Assembly: GCF_000024885.1 (NCBI RefSeq)
Contig: NC_013512.1
Location: 2,108,001-2,172,000 of the forward strand
Source: Sulfurospirillum deleyianum DSM 6946
Lineage (GTDB): Bacteria > Campylobacterota > Campylobacteria > Campylobacterales > Sulfurospirillaceae
Reading direction: 5' to 3'
Length of the DNA stretch: 64,000 nt
Positions 18,030 to 26,413 of this stretch are shown here, in pieces. Below the pieces are notes generated by a model. That model made no database searches and had not been told where the DNA came from. It saw only the letters and a program-made list of their open reading frames with translations. Each line of letters opens with the position of its first letter. The stretch's first letter is position 1. Position numbers and translations under genes: made by a program.

Positions 18030-18412
18030 TGAAACTCCTTTAATGCACTCAGTGAAATCGAAAAAGCATCGGCGTAGCGTTTTAAAAGCCCATCACTCAT
18101 GCGTTTAAAAACGCCCATCTTAAGATGACGCTTCACCCGAAATTGAAACATGCCCACCGCACTCGCTAAGGTTGGCAAATCCATTCGATTTTCGTACATG
18201 TAAAACGCAATGGGCGAATCCTCACCCCTTTTGATACGCTCTAAACACTCGTGTTTGAGGAGTTCATACTCTTCCACTGCCACTTTGGTGGCAAACTCCT
18301 CCACAGAACTTCCATAGTTGTACCGCTCAAAAACTCCTTGCTCATTTTGGGCATACATGACCTTTTGTATTCCCTCAAGGGTCTCATTTTTTTCGTGTGG
18401 AATCTCTATCAT
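18026..18412 (-). CDS. Small HTH-like protein in the DarAB operon
   Basis: A 128-residue protein not recognised as a named family. The C-terminal half (about residues 70-128) reads like an Xre/HTH fold: MDLPTLASAVGMFQFRVKRH, then MSDGLLKRYADAFSISLSAL. The N-terminal half is acidic. It sits between DarB and the BtrH-like gene with no gap on one side and a four-base overlap on the other, so it is cotranslated with them. It could regulate the locus, or be a short accessory protein; no evidence separates these. A near-palindrome (GTACATGTAA) is at 18194. Confidence 0.55.
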   Translation of the reverse strand: MIEIPHEKNETLEGIQKVMYAQNEQGVFERYNYGSSVEEFATKVAVEEYELLKHECLERIKRGEDSPIAFYMYENRMDLPTLASAVGMFQFRVKRHLKMGVFKRMSDGLLKRYADAFSISLSALKEFH

Positions 18413-19555
18413 TTAGACTACTTCTAACAACATAAACGCCGTGGAAAAACGCCCACTCTCAGGAATATAACACAAAATCTTCTCCCCTTTTTTGAGGCTT
18501 TTGGAGTGAAACAACTCCTCAAGCATAATGTAAATGGAAGCAGAACCCGTATTGCCACAATAAGGTAAATTGGTAAACCATTTCTCATAAGGTATTTCCA
18601 GTCCCGCTTCTACCATGCCTGCATAGAGTTTATCCCTAAAGAAGTGTGAGGAGTAGTGCGGTAAAAAGTAATTTATCTCGTTCTCTACTAACGCTCTTTT
18701 GGCTAGAATTTTTTTCAAAGGCTTCACTACGGTGTACTCTACAATGTTTTCATTTAAAAGTTTCACATCTTGCGCAATGCTCAAGAGCGATTTTTCCATA
18801 ATCTCTGATTGCGTGTAATTGCGCCAACCCACAGGCTTTCCCTCTACCATCTCACATCCACTGTACATGCACGTTGGCATTTGCCCTGCATAAGAGAGCA
18901 CCTCTATCCACTCAATTTTTAAAGAAATCCCCTTCTCATTGGGTCTGTTTTGAAGCACCATCGCTCCCGCACCATCAGAGAGCATCCAGCGTAGAAAATC
19001 TTTCTCAAACGCCAAGGTAGGATTCGCTTCTAAAAGCGCCCACTGTTTAGACTCCTCTTCAAAATTTTTCGCACTTAAGATAGGAGAAACCACCTCAGAG
19101 CCTGTCGCAACACCCACGCTTAACTCCCCACTTTTAATGCCATAATAGAGGTATTTGAGCGCATTCACGCCACTTAAACAAATCCCCGAAGCACTCAGTG
19201 TTTCTATCTCACTAATACCCAACTCCCCTTGTACCATTAAGGTATGATTAGGCATCAGCTGATCAGGCGTGGTACTACCACAGCAGAGCGCTTCTATCGT
19301 TTCAAGTTTAAAGTGCTCACTCTCAAGTTTTTTAATCGCATTGGCGGTGATTTGAGCATTGGAAAAAAGCGCTTTTTGTGTTCCTTTTTCAAGCACATAG
19401 TAGCGCTGTTTAATCCCATTACTGCGCAAAACAATCGCTTTTGCTTTGGATTTTTTACCGCCAATGTACCCTAAATATTCCTCCATCTCCTCGTTAGAGA
19501 CAGGCTGGTTGGGCATAAATGTTTGAATATCATTAATGTAAACTGCGTTGTTCAT
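18413..19555 (-). CDS. darB: DarB/StlD-family ketosynthase (resorcinol formation)
   Basis: A 380-residue KAS III-like condensing enzyme. Catalytic residues are Cys126 (SASGICLSGV), His300 (FLPHYSSH) and Asn335 (YCGNTGSAS). The N terminus, FMPNQPVSNEEMEEYLG followed by IGGKKSKAKAIVLRSNGIK, is characteristic of DarB proteins of flexirubin-producing Bacteroidetes and not of FabH. DarB condenses a 3-ketoacyl-ACP with a second thioester to give a cyclohexanedione, which DarA then aromatises to a 2,5-dialkylresorcinol. The adjacent darA gene (four-base overlap) supports this strongly. Confidence 0.85.
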   Translation of the reverse strand: MNNAVYINDIQTFMPNQPVSNEEMEEYLGYIGGKKSKAKAIVLRSNGIKQRYYVLEKGTQKALFSNAQITANAIKKLESEHFKLETIEALCCGSTTPDQLMPNHTLMVQGELGISEIETLSASGICLSGVNALKYLYYGIKSGELSVGVATGSEVVSPILSAKNFEEESKQWALLEANPTLAFEKDFLRWMLSDGAGAMVLQNRPNEKGISLKIEWIEVLSYAGQMPTCMYSGCEMVEGKPVGWRNYTQSEIMEKSLLSIAQDVKLLNENIVEYTVVKPLKKILAKRALVENEINYFLPHYSSHFFRDKLYAGMVEAGLEIPYEKWFTNLPYCGNTGSASIYIMLEELFHSKSLKKGEKILCYIPESGRFSTAFMLLEVV

Positions 19556-20499
19556 GATGCTAAAAATTCCTTTAGTTTATCGGTGTTTGCGCCTGAGGGA
19601 AGCTCATAAAAAGCTTTTTCCTTCTCCACTGCTGTTTTATTGATTTTTCGATAGAGCGTTTGAATGAGCATATTTAAAGGCACCACGGTGATAATGATTG
19701 CCACCAAAAAAAGCGTATACAGCCAAATAAACGCATGGCGTTTTAGCTCTCCTTGTTTGGAAAACGCCCGAATGAGCTTTCCCCAAATGGTAAAACTGCG
19801 TGTGCCAATCTTCTCACTGCGAATGAGTTTCTCATCCACCTTGACTGCACCTAAGCCCTCACACAAAGGCTTAAAGCGCTTTTCCTCATCGTTTTGTAAA
19901 CCTTGATGAATCGCCCGACCAAAACGAGACGTACGCTCTATCTCCTCTTCGCTAATCCCCGCTTTTGGAAATCCCCAAAACGCCTCTTTCTTGCCCGTAA
20001 GCATCCAACGTGGCGTGGTAATAAACGTCGCTAAAGAACTTCCTTGATCCACCAGTACAATATTATCTATCAGCCTTGCTCCTATGGCATTAAGAAGCAT
20101 TTTCACCTTCTCTTGCGCCATAATCCACATATTGCGACACCCAATCACCGTGATAACAGGGGTATTGGCAAGTTTTTCTTTGGCATAGGATGATTTTAAA
20201 AAAGCAGTGGTAGGAATAGAAGGCGATAAAAACCACACCTGATAGGCTAAAATCACCACATCATACACATTTTCATCGGCTTCAAAAGGCTCTATCTCAC
20301 ACGGCTCAAGCGCAACCGCTTCAGGAAAAACCCCCATAAACGTTAAAAAATCCCACGGAAAGGGATAGGCTTTGGTAGGCTTAATGGTGCGATACACCAT
20401 CTCATAACAGCTCTGCTCTTCCAAAGGGCGTATCATCTGTGTGAGTACCTTATTTAACTGTCCTGTTTGCGAATACGAGATGACTAAAATTTTTTTCAC
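19552..20499 (-). CDS. darA: DarA-family dialkylresorcinol-forming enzyme
   Basis: A 315-residue flavodoxin-like protein: MKKILVISYSQTGQLNKV at the N terminus (flavin phosphate loop), YDVVILAYQVWFLSPSIP near residues 80-97 and TVIGCRNMWIMAQEKVK near 135-151, all hallmarks of the DarA aromatase. A hydrophobic helix follows near residues 255-275 (LYTLFLVAIIITVVPLNMLI). DarA oxidises the DarB product to the resorcinol. The pair lies inside an aryl-polyene cluster, the arrangement known for flexirubins. No TTACATGTAA copy lies in this gene. Confidence 0.85.
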   Translation of the reverse strand: MKKILVISYSQTGQLNKVLTQMIRPLEEQSCYEMVYRTIKPTKAYPFPWDFLTFMGVFPEAVALEPCEIEPFEADENVYDVVILAYQVWFLSPSIPTTAFLKSSYAKEKLANTPVITVIGCRNMWIMAQEKVKMLLNAIGARLIDNIVLVDQGSSLATFITTPRWMLTGKKEAFWGFPKAGISEEEIERTSRFGRAIHQGLQNDEEKRFKPLCEGLGAVKVDEKLIRSEKIGTRSFTIWGKLIRAFSKQGELKRHAFIWLYTLFLVAIIITVVPLNMLIQTLYRKINKTAVEKEKAFYELPSGANTDKLKEFLAS

Positions 20500-20507
20500 A
20501 TCTTTTC

Positions 20508-21821
20508 CTATCGTCCTAAAATTTCTTTGCCATGAATGCGCTTTGCATTGATTTCACACAACGAATAAATCACCCGTGAAGGGCTCGCCGCCACAATGGG
20601 CTTGGCACGACTTTGCATTTTTACTCCCGCTAAATTCAAACGGCTGTTGTAAAGTTTAAAACTTCCCACAATGTCACTCGCCACAATCGAAAGTGCCGAA
20701 TTTTCAACCCTTAGAGGTGCGTCTTTGTTTTCAATGACACTGTTGAGTATTTCTACCTCAGCGTTAAAGAGACTTAAATTTTCAATGATGGCATTTTCAA
20801 TAACGACCTTTTGCGAATCATAAATCACAAGGTTTTTAATACGCCCCGAATAGCGCTGATTGGAGACATGGCGCACCTTAATGGTGTAAGCATCGTTGCC
20901 CATTTTAGGGGGAAGCTTTGCGACACTTCTGTTTTCAAGATGGGCTAAGAGTAAAGCATGAAATTCCCTCTCATGCGATAACATCGGCACGTGTGCGGCC
21001 TCTGGCATGATAGCAAGTGTGGAGTGAGGGATGAGTTTGTCTAAAACATAACCCGTTTGTAGTGGTGCTATCTCATCATTTTTTCCCCAAATAATGGTCG
21101 TTCTTTGCATCACGCTTTGCGGAATCGCATTAAAACTCGTTTGCACCAATGCCACCGCAGCGATACTTGCAGGCGTTCCACCTAGCACACTCTCTCTTAG
21201 GGCTGGGGAATGTAAAACGGTCTCCATATTTTCCATTTTAGCGTTAATTTTATCGCTCAGTCTATCGACAAAACGATTTAACTGTTGCGATTGAATGCCT
21301 TGAAAGAGTTCGCCTTGCTCTTCAAAAAAGTGGTTCACTTTGCGGTGCGTTAGAAAATTGCTGTACGCTAAAGGATGCAAAATACCCGCCGCATCAACCA
21401 ATACCAAACTCTCCACATCCAAGGGGTACGCATGGGTGTAGTAAAGCGAAATCGCCCCACCCATCGAGTGCCCCACCAAATGAAAAGGGCGTTTCAGATA
21501 GGTTTGAGTGAGAAAACGAATGACCTTAGCATAATTTTCAGGAGAATAGAGCTCATTAGATTTACTCGAATGCCCAAATCCTGGTAAATCAAAAGTAACC
21601 ACATAGTACTCTCTCTCCAAAAGCGCAACGGTTTTCTCCCAAATGCTAGAAGCTTCATCGCCCAAACCATGGACTAAAACAACCGCTTTATTTTTGGGGT
21701 TGCCTGATGTTTGAAGGTACACAGAGCTGTTAAAGATAGGCTCTGTGACATAGACACCCCCTAAGGTATTGGCAGATAAAAGCGTAGCGCACAAAAGAGA
21801 AAAGAGAAAAAACAGACGCAC
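20508..21821 (-). CDS. Exported alpha/beta hydrolase with C-terminal beta-helix-like region
   Basis: A 437-residue protein with signal peptide MRLFFLFSLLCATLLSA. Residues about 45-295 are an alpha/beta hydrolase: oxyanion HGLGDEASS, nucleophile Ser119 in VGHSMGG, acid in GKNDEIAPL and His in EAAHVPML. Residues about 310-437 lack hydrolase features and show short repeating hydrophobic strands (VIENAIIENLSLFNAEVEIL), suggesting a small right-handed beta-helix. It lies nine bases downstream of the dehydratase start side and upstream of darA. It may cleave or transfer pigment esters in the periplasm; the acyl substrate is unknown. Confidence 0.75.
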   Translation of the reverse strand: MRLFFLFSLLCATLLSANTLGGVYVTEPIFNSSVYLQTSGNPKNKAVVLVHGLGDEASSIWEKTVALLEREYYVVTFDLPGFGHSSKSNELYSPENYAKVIRFLTQTYLKRPFHLVGHSMGGAISLYYTHAYPLDVESLVLVDAAGILHPLAYSNFLTHRKVNHFFEEQGELFQGIQSQQLNRFVDRLSDKINAKMENMETVLHSPALRESVLGGTPASIAAVALVQTSFNAIPQSVMQRTTIIWGKNDEIAPLQTGYVLDKLIPHSTLAIMPEAAHVPMLSHEREFHALLLAHLENRSVAKLPPKMGNDAYTIKVRHVSNQRYSGRIKNLVIYDSQKVVIENAIIENLSLFNAEVEILNSVIENKDAPLRVENSALSIVASDIVGSFKLYNSRLNLAGVKMQSRAKPIVAASPSRVIYSLCEINAKRIHGKEILGR

Positions 21822-21822
21822 A

Positions 21823-22173
21823 CTACACCTCTTGTAAGGCTATCATAACCGTGCCATCGGCTACTTTTTCATCGCCCATGTAGGCTTCAAAAAAGAGTTC
21901 TGAGGTGCTACCCAACGAGCCTTTGTGTTCACAGTGCATCACCAAAGAGCGCTCTTTTGCGTTTACATGTAACGTAATTTCTTTCATTAAAACCAAAAAA
22001 CCCATGCGAGGTTTTTCATCTTCACCAAAAGCACCAAAGGATTGCGCCGCAGCTTCCACCATCATGGCAAGTGTGGGAGCGAAGGGAAATTCACACAGCA
22101 CCTTTGCGCCATTTTCCGTGCGCTCAAGCACCTCTTTAGCAAAACAAATAGGTGCTAAATGGGGCAGATTCAT
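21823..22173 (-). CDS. Hotdog 3-hydroxyacyl-ACP dehydratase (ApeP-like)
   Basis: A 116-residue hotdog protein from the ATG at 22173, which overlaps the upstream stop as ATGA; a seven-codon longer reading is unlikely. MNLPHLAPICFAKEVLE matches the start of FabZ/ApeP-like dehydratases (LPHxxP), and MMVEAAAQSFGAF is the central helix with its Glu. Together with the gene at 118 this gives the locus two dehydratases, as in characterised aryl-polyene systems that use ApeI with ApeP. One palindrome (21963-21972) is read as LHVN. Confidence 0.75.
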   Translation of the reverse strand: MNLPHLAPICFAKEVLERTENGAKVLCEFPFAPTLAMMVEAAAQSFGAFGEDEKPRMGFLVLMKEITLHVNAKERSLVMHCEHKGSLGSTSELFFEAYMGDEKVADGTVMIALQEV

Positions 22174-22811
22174 AACACAACCTCCACCACACACGCTTTT
22201 TTCTCCGCTTCTTGCGCAATAAAAAGCATTTCACTGATGGAAAGCGGAATGCCTTTGATCTTACTTTGTTGCACATGTAAATTGGCTTGCCTATCACTCT
22301 GGCGTACCACCAACGCCACCGCACTCTCCAAATAGTCAATACAACGATTTACCTCAGCGATACGAGGCATATTGAGTGTTTCAAAACACACCAGCAGTAA
22401 AACATCCCCATCGAGGGCTTTGAGTGCTCCTGCTTTTAAGACATTGCGTGCGGTTTTATCGCCACTTGAGAGTGTCAAAATTTCACTTTGATTCTGTGTC
22501 AAAATGGAGAGGTAAGAAACGGCGGTATTGTAAACAGAGTTTTGAAAATCACTCGGGCTAACACCACTTCCTTCTTTCATCGCTTCTAGCAATGACGCAC
22601 TCACACCCAGCTCACCATACGCACTTCCACATACAATGCGCCCTTTTTCAAAATGCTCCAGAGTGCCTAAAAGTTCCACCAAAAGTTTGGAGGCAGGCGT
22701 CAGCCTTCTTCGAAACATCATATTGGGAACCAACTCTTTAATGCGAGGAATCGGTGCACTACTCTCTCCCAAAAGATAGGCACTGCTTAAAATTTCCAAA
22801 TTAACCTTCAT
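22170..22811 (-). CDS. Second ApeC-like chain-length factor
   Basis: A 213-residue truncated ketosynthase homologue from the ATG at 22811 (MKVNLEILSSAYLLG), which overlaps the ketosynthase stop by 11 bases. FRRRLTPASKLLVELLG, then SPSDFQNSVYNTAVSYLSIL, resemble the Ketoacyl-synt_2 domain; the nucleophile position lies in the NTAVSY segment without Cys. Like the gene at 12526 it lies immediately after a complete ketosynthase gene, so the locus has two KS:CLF pairs. A degenerate palindrome (GCACATGTAA, 22271) is present. Confidence 0.7.
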   Translation of the reverse strand: MKVNLEILSSAYLLGESSAPIPRIKELVPNMMFRRRLTPASKLLVELLGTLEHFEKGRIVCGSAYGELGVSASLLEAMKEGSGVSPSDFQNSVYNTAVSYLSILTQNQSEILTLSSGDKTARNVLKAGALKALDGDVLLLVCFETLNMPRIAEVNRCIDYLESAVALVVRQSDRQANLHVQQSKIKGIPLSISEMLFIAQEAEKKACVVEVVL

Positions 22812-23916
22812 GCAAAACCCCCAAAAGCAGTGACGTGTTATTGCCTCCAAAGGCTAAGGAGTTACTCAGTGCATAACGAAACGGCATGGAGCATGGCTCA
22901 TAAACAAACTGTAACGCCTTATTTTCAGGGGTTTGCAAAGCAGTACTCGGTGGAATGATCTGCTTTTGAAGCGCCATTGCGCAAATAATCGCTTCAAGAG
23001 CCCCCGACGCACCTAGGGTATGTCCCGTAATCGACTTGGTAGAACTCACAAAGGGCTGAGCACCAAAAAGCTCTTCAATCGCACAAGCTTCACTCTTATC
23101 GTTTGCCTGTGTTCCCGTACCATGAGCATTAATATACGCCACTTCTTCTGGTAAAATACCCTCACACGCCAAAGCATTTTGCATCGCCTTTATAGCACCT
23201 TCTCCATGAGGAGAGGGTTGTGCCATATGATGCGCATCCGAGCTATATCCAACACCTTTGAGCTGTACACACCCCTTTGTTGGCGCATGTTCAAGCAGTA
23301 AAACCGCAATGCCCTCAGAGACATTCATCCCTTGACGTGCTTCATCAAAAGGACGACACGGTTGTGTGCTTAACACACCTAGTGCGTCAAAGCCTAAAAT
23401 GGTCGTAGAAGAGAGGGTATCAAATCCCACAACCAACACACGTTGATAGACCCCTTTCTTCATCACTTCATACGCATAACCCAGCGCATTGGCACTAGAG
23501 GTACAAGCGGTAGAAAAAGAGATATCATCCTTAAACCCATACACTTCATGCAAAGATGAAGCAATCGTGTGAATGATATGCCCTTTGGGATCAATCCGCA
23601 CATACGAGTGGTCATGAAAAAAAATTTCCTCCGTACGTTGCATACCACCCACAGATGAGCCCACCACCAAAAGCGTGTCGTGAAAATGCTCTAAACCTCT
23701 TTGTATACGAACAGCCTCACACACCTGATGCAAGAGCCTCTTGCGGGACTCTTCATGAGAAATTTTTCCTAAAGCAACTACTTTATCGTGAACATAACCC
23801 TCGTAGCACCCAATACCACTTTGATGCGCACAAATGGCTTCAAATAAAGCTTCACAGCTCAAACCTGCACAACACGCAGATTCAAACGCCGTAATAAAAA
23901 CACTATTTTGCTGCAT
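22801..23916 (-). CDS. Beta-ketoacyl-ACP synthase (ApeO/FabF-like)
   Basis: A 371-residue ketosynthase with intact Cys138 (SFSTACTSS), His265 (NAHGTGT) and His299 (SITGHTLGASG). I take the ATG at 23916, overlapping the ACP gene by 14 bases; a TTG at 23928 is an alternative. It has the more canonical HGTGTQAND segment of the two cluster ketosynthases, suggesting it may be the main chain elongator, with the 11360 enzyme as initiator or the reverse. Operon order ACP-KS-CLF-DH mirrors aryl-polyene clusters. Confidence 0.87.
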   Translation of the reverse strand: MQQNSVFITAFESACCAGLSCEALFEAICAHQSGIGCYEGYVHDKVVALGKISHEESRKRLLHQVCEAVRIQRGLEHFHDTLLVVGSSVGGMQRTEEIFFHDHSYVRIDPKGHIIHTIASSLHEVYGFKDDISFSTACTSSANALGYAYEVMKKGVYQRVLVVGFDTLSSTTILGFDALGVLSTQPCRPFDEARQGMNVSEGIAVLLLEHAPTKGCVQLKGVGYSSDAHHMAQPSPHGEGAIKAMQNALACEGILPEEVAYINAHGTGTQANDKSEACAIEELFGAQPFVSSTKSITGHTLGASGALEAIICAMALQKQIIPPSTALQTPENKALQFVYEPCSMPFRYALSNSLAFGGNNTSLLLGVLHEG

Positions 23917-24154
23917 TAATGAAGTCAAGCAAACTTTTTACAGTGGCAAAAATAGTCTGATATTCTTTAGAATCTACGATTTTAATACCAAATTCTTTAT
24001 CAATCGTGAGCACCAACTCAATCGAATCCACCGAATCTAATCCTAAGCCATCTTCCCCAAACAAAGGCATTTCATCATCAATATCTTCAGGCGTCATATC
24101 TTCTAGTTTTAAGTTACGAATTAAAATTTCTTTGAGTGTTATCATATCAACCAT
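23903..24154 (-). CDS. Acyl carrier protein (second)
   Basis: An 83-residue ACP, Ser41 in the GLDSVDSIELVL phosphopantetheine motif. It is the first gene of the minus-strand pigment operon. Two ATGs (24154 and 24145) are possible. The gap upstream to the helicase gene holds the promoter region and a large intergenic repeat. Pairing with KS and CLF genes directly downstream indicates it carries the growing polyene or the DarB substrate. Confidence 0.85.
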   Translation of the reverse strand: MVDMITLKEILIRNLKLEDMTPEDIDDEMPLFGEDGLGLDSVDSIELVLTIDKEFGIKIVDSKEYQTIFATVKSLLDFINAAK

Positions 24155-24228
24155 TGACCACTAACCTTTACGTTCAATTTTGTATTTAAGTGTACTTTAA
24201 TATCACTTTTAATTTTATAAAAAATAGA

Positions 24229-24373
24229 CATCTTGCAAAACTCCTTTTGCAAGAAAGAAAAGCACCCAGTGTGCGTGGGCATTCCGTCTAGGAAAACCCA
24301 GCGTTAGCGTAGCTTTTGGAGCTTTGCTTCAAAGGCGTGTTAAGAGTTCGGCAAGAACTTTAATAAGAATGTC
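24229..24373 (-). repeat. 130-bp hairpin-rich intergenic repeat, copy 1
   Basis: Read on the minus strand this stretch aligns nearly end to end with 49007-49138. Shared blocks are AACACGCCTTT, AGCAAAGCTC, CTACGCTAACGCTGGGTTTT, GAATGCCCACGCAC and the terminal hairpin CTTGCAAAAGGAG...TTTTGCAAG. It lies between divergent genes here. No ORF runs through it. Confidence 0.85.
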
Positions 24374-24409
24374 ATAACATTTGTATGACATTTTTTTATC
24401 AAAAACCTT

Positions 24410-24419
24410 TTACATGTAA
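24410..24419. repeat. TTACATGTAA palindrome upstream of the helicase promoter
   Basis: A perfect copy with TTTT/AAAA flanks, lying about 40 bases upstream of the TATAAT of the helicase gene. Position relative to the promoter differs from the other copies, so a specific regulatory role is not indicated. Confidence 0.85.
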
Positions 24420-24440
24420 AACCACTTTTAAACCTTAATA

Positions 24441-24466
24441 TTGTTTTAATTAATTTCTACTATAAT
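24441..24466 (+). promoter_or_regulatory. Candidate promoter of the DEAD-box helicase gene
   Basis: A perfect TATAAT (24461-24466) with T-rich upstream sequence (TTGTTTTAAT) typical of Campylobacterota promoters. It implies a leader of roughly 190 nt before the ATG at 24662. Confidence 0.55.
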
Positions 24467-24506
24467 GCCCTTAATTTCAGAACTTCATTAAAAAAGAACT
24501 TCACCT

Positions 24507-24551
24507 AAAACCTACCAGATTTGAGATGCCCTCAGTGAGTATGTAGGTTTT
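24507..24551 (+). promoter_or_regulatory. Leader hairpin before the helicase gene
   Basis: AAAACCTAC (24507-24515) pairs with GTAGGTTTT (24543-24551), with an inner TGAG/CTCA stem in the loop, followed by T residues. It could act as an attenuator or mRNA-stability element in the long leader; DEAD-box genes of the CsdA type often have regulated leaders. No function is shown by the sequence alone. The rest of the leader (24552-24661) shows no clear feature. Confidence 0.4.
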
Positions 24552-24661
24552 TGCATACGATATTGACGGGTTCATTCCCCATTAAAATTTTTATGTACAT
24601 GAGTTTTGTGCTTGATGCACCTTAGTTTTGTTTTGAAAAATTTATAATAATGGAATAAAAC

Positions 24662-26413
24662 ATGCAAACATTTGAATCCTTTGGTCTTCACCAAGATATT
24701 CTCAAAGCTATCAACGAGGCAGGCTTTACAGAGCCAAGTCCCGTACAAGCAGAGGCAATTCCTCTCGTTCTTCAAGGTCACGACATTGTCGCACAAGCGC
24801 AAACAGGTACAGGTAAAACCGCCGCGTTTGGTCTTCCAACGATGAGTATGATTGATGCCAATCAAAACAGAGTCCAACTTTTGGTCATCACCCCAACCCG
24901 TGAACTTGCCACCCAAGTCAGCGATGAACTTTACTCATTAGGTCGTTTTTGTGGCATTAAAACCGTAACCATTTATGGTGGTAGCTCTTACAGCCGTCAA
25001 ATTGGTCTTATCGAAAAAGGGGCAAGCGTTATTGTTGCAACCCCTGGTCGTATGTTAGACTTACTTAAAAATGGCAGACTCCCTGGTTTCGCCCCTAAAA
25101 TGGTGGTTTTAGATGAAGCCGATGAGATGCTAGACATGGGCTTTTTAGAGGATATTGAAGAGATTTTCACTTACCTTCCAAAAGAGCGTCAAACCCTACT
25201 TTTTTCAGCAACAATGCCTGAGCCTATTAAACGATTGGCGAGTAAAATTTTACACGAACCAAAATTTGTCAGCATCACGCCAAAAGACCATACCACCAAC
25301 GAAGACATTGAACAACTCTATTATGTCATTAACGAATATGAGAGAGACGATGCGATGATTCGTCTTTTAGACGCTCTTGAGCCTGAAAAATCCATCGTGT
25401 TCTGCCGTACCAAAAAAGAGGTTGATAGACTCTCCACTCAACTGATGGCAGTCGGTTACGCAGCCAAAGGCTTACACGGTGATATGGAGCAAAATCAACG
25501 TGAGAGCGTTATTAAAGCGTTTCGTAGTTCACAAATCGAAATCCTCGTCGCAACCGATGTTGCCGCACGTGGTTTAAATGTTGCGGACATCAGCCACGTT
25601 TTCAACTACCATATGCCATTTGATCCAGAGAGTTATGTACATAGAATTGGTAGAACAGGACGTGCGGGTAAAAAAGGTACAGCAATTACATTGGTGACAC
25701 CTATTGAGTTTCACTCTATGCAAAGAATTGGTAAAAAAGTCGGCTCAAAAATTGAGCACAGAATTGTGCCAAATTTACGAGACGTTAAAGAAAATAAGCT
25801 CATTAAAATTGCAGACGACATCAAAAACGCAGAGCTAAATGAAAATGCGTCAAAACTTCTTGCTATTTTGGAAGAAGAGATGGATATGTCTCAAATCGCA
25901 CTGAAACTTCTCTCAAATCTTCTCAAAGAGAACACACCCGTCGGTCCAGATAAAATCGGTTTGGATAAGAAAACCTTAGAAAGTGTTGTTAAAAACATTG
26001 AAGAGCGTGAAAACAGCCGTGGCGGACGTAGCGGTTATAGAGGAAACTCAGGTGGTAGAAGCAGTGGCGGTTATAGAGGAAGCTCTAGTGGAAGCCGTGA
26101 TGGCGGTAGCTATAGAGGAACGTCAAGTGGTTCACGTGATGGTGGCGGATACAAAGGCTCTAACCCTAGAGATGCGGGAAGCAGAGATTCCCGTCCTCCA
26201 AGAGGGGATAGCGCACCACGTGGTGAGAGCCGCAACCCTTTTGCGAAAGAGGGAAGTTCAACAGGTTCACGTGATGGCGGTGGCTACAAAGGCAATCGTG
26301 ATACCGATAGCCGACCACCACGCGCTCCAAGAACTGATAGACCTTCTGCACCACGCAGTGATGCAGGTCGTGCTCCAAAAACAGCACCTCGTAACGCTTA
26401 CAAAAAAGATTAA
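24662..26413 (+). CDS. DEAD-box ATP-dependent RNA helicase (DeaD/RhlE type)
   Basis: A 583-residue helicase with all core motifs: Q motif FTEPSPVQAEAIP, AQTGTGKT, PTRELA, VLDEADEMLDMGF, LFSATMP and HRIGRTGRAG. After the RecA core and a short DeaD-like segment, residues about 440-583 form a low-complexity Arg/Gly/Ser tail built on repeats of SSGSRDGGxYRG, an RNA-binding RGG-like tail. It probably unwinds structured RNA in ribosome assembly or cold adaptation. Its stop codon overlaps the stop of the convergent HMA gene (shared TTAA). It carries no palindrome copy. Confidence 0.93.
   Translation: MQTFESFGLHQDILKAINEAGFTEPSPVQAEAIPLVLQGHDIVAQAQTGTGKTAAFGLPTMSMIDANQNRVQLLVITPTRELATQVSDELYSLGRFCGIKTVTIYGGSSYSRQIGLIEKGASVIVATPGRMLDLLKNGRLPGFAPKMVVLDEADEMLDMGFLEDIEEIFTYLPKERQTLLFSATMPEPIKRLASKILHEPKFVSITPKDHTTNEDIEQLYYVINEYERDDAMIRLLDALEPEKSIVFCRTKKEVDRLSTQLMAVGYAAKGLHGDMEQNQRESVIKAFRSSQIEILVATDVAARGLNVADISHVFNYHMPFDPESYVHRIGRTGRAGKKGTAITLVTPIEFHSMQRIGKKVGSKIEHRIVPNLRDVKENKLIKIADDIKNAELNENASKLLAILEEEMDMSQIALKLLSNLLKENTPVGPDKIGLDKKTLESVVKNIEERENSRGGRSGYRGNSGGRSSGGYRGSSSGSRDGGSYRGTSSGSRDGGGYKGSNPRDAGSRDSRPPRGDSAPRGESRNPFAKEGSSTGSRDGGGYKGNRDTDSRPPRAPRTDRPSAPRSDAGRAPKTAPRNAYKKD

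Noticed and set aside
24229-24373. Intergenic repeat as a riboswitch of the ACP or helicase operon
   Set aside because: Other copies lie between convergent genes and in the opposite orientation, which does not fit a leader RNA.
26034-26402. Arg/Gly repeats of the helicase tail as a separate gene (plus-strand frame at 25983)
   Set aside because: The main frame continues to a normal stop and gives an RGG-like tail typical of the family; the alternative frame is a low-complexity shadow.
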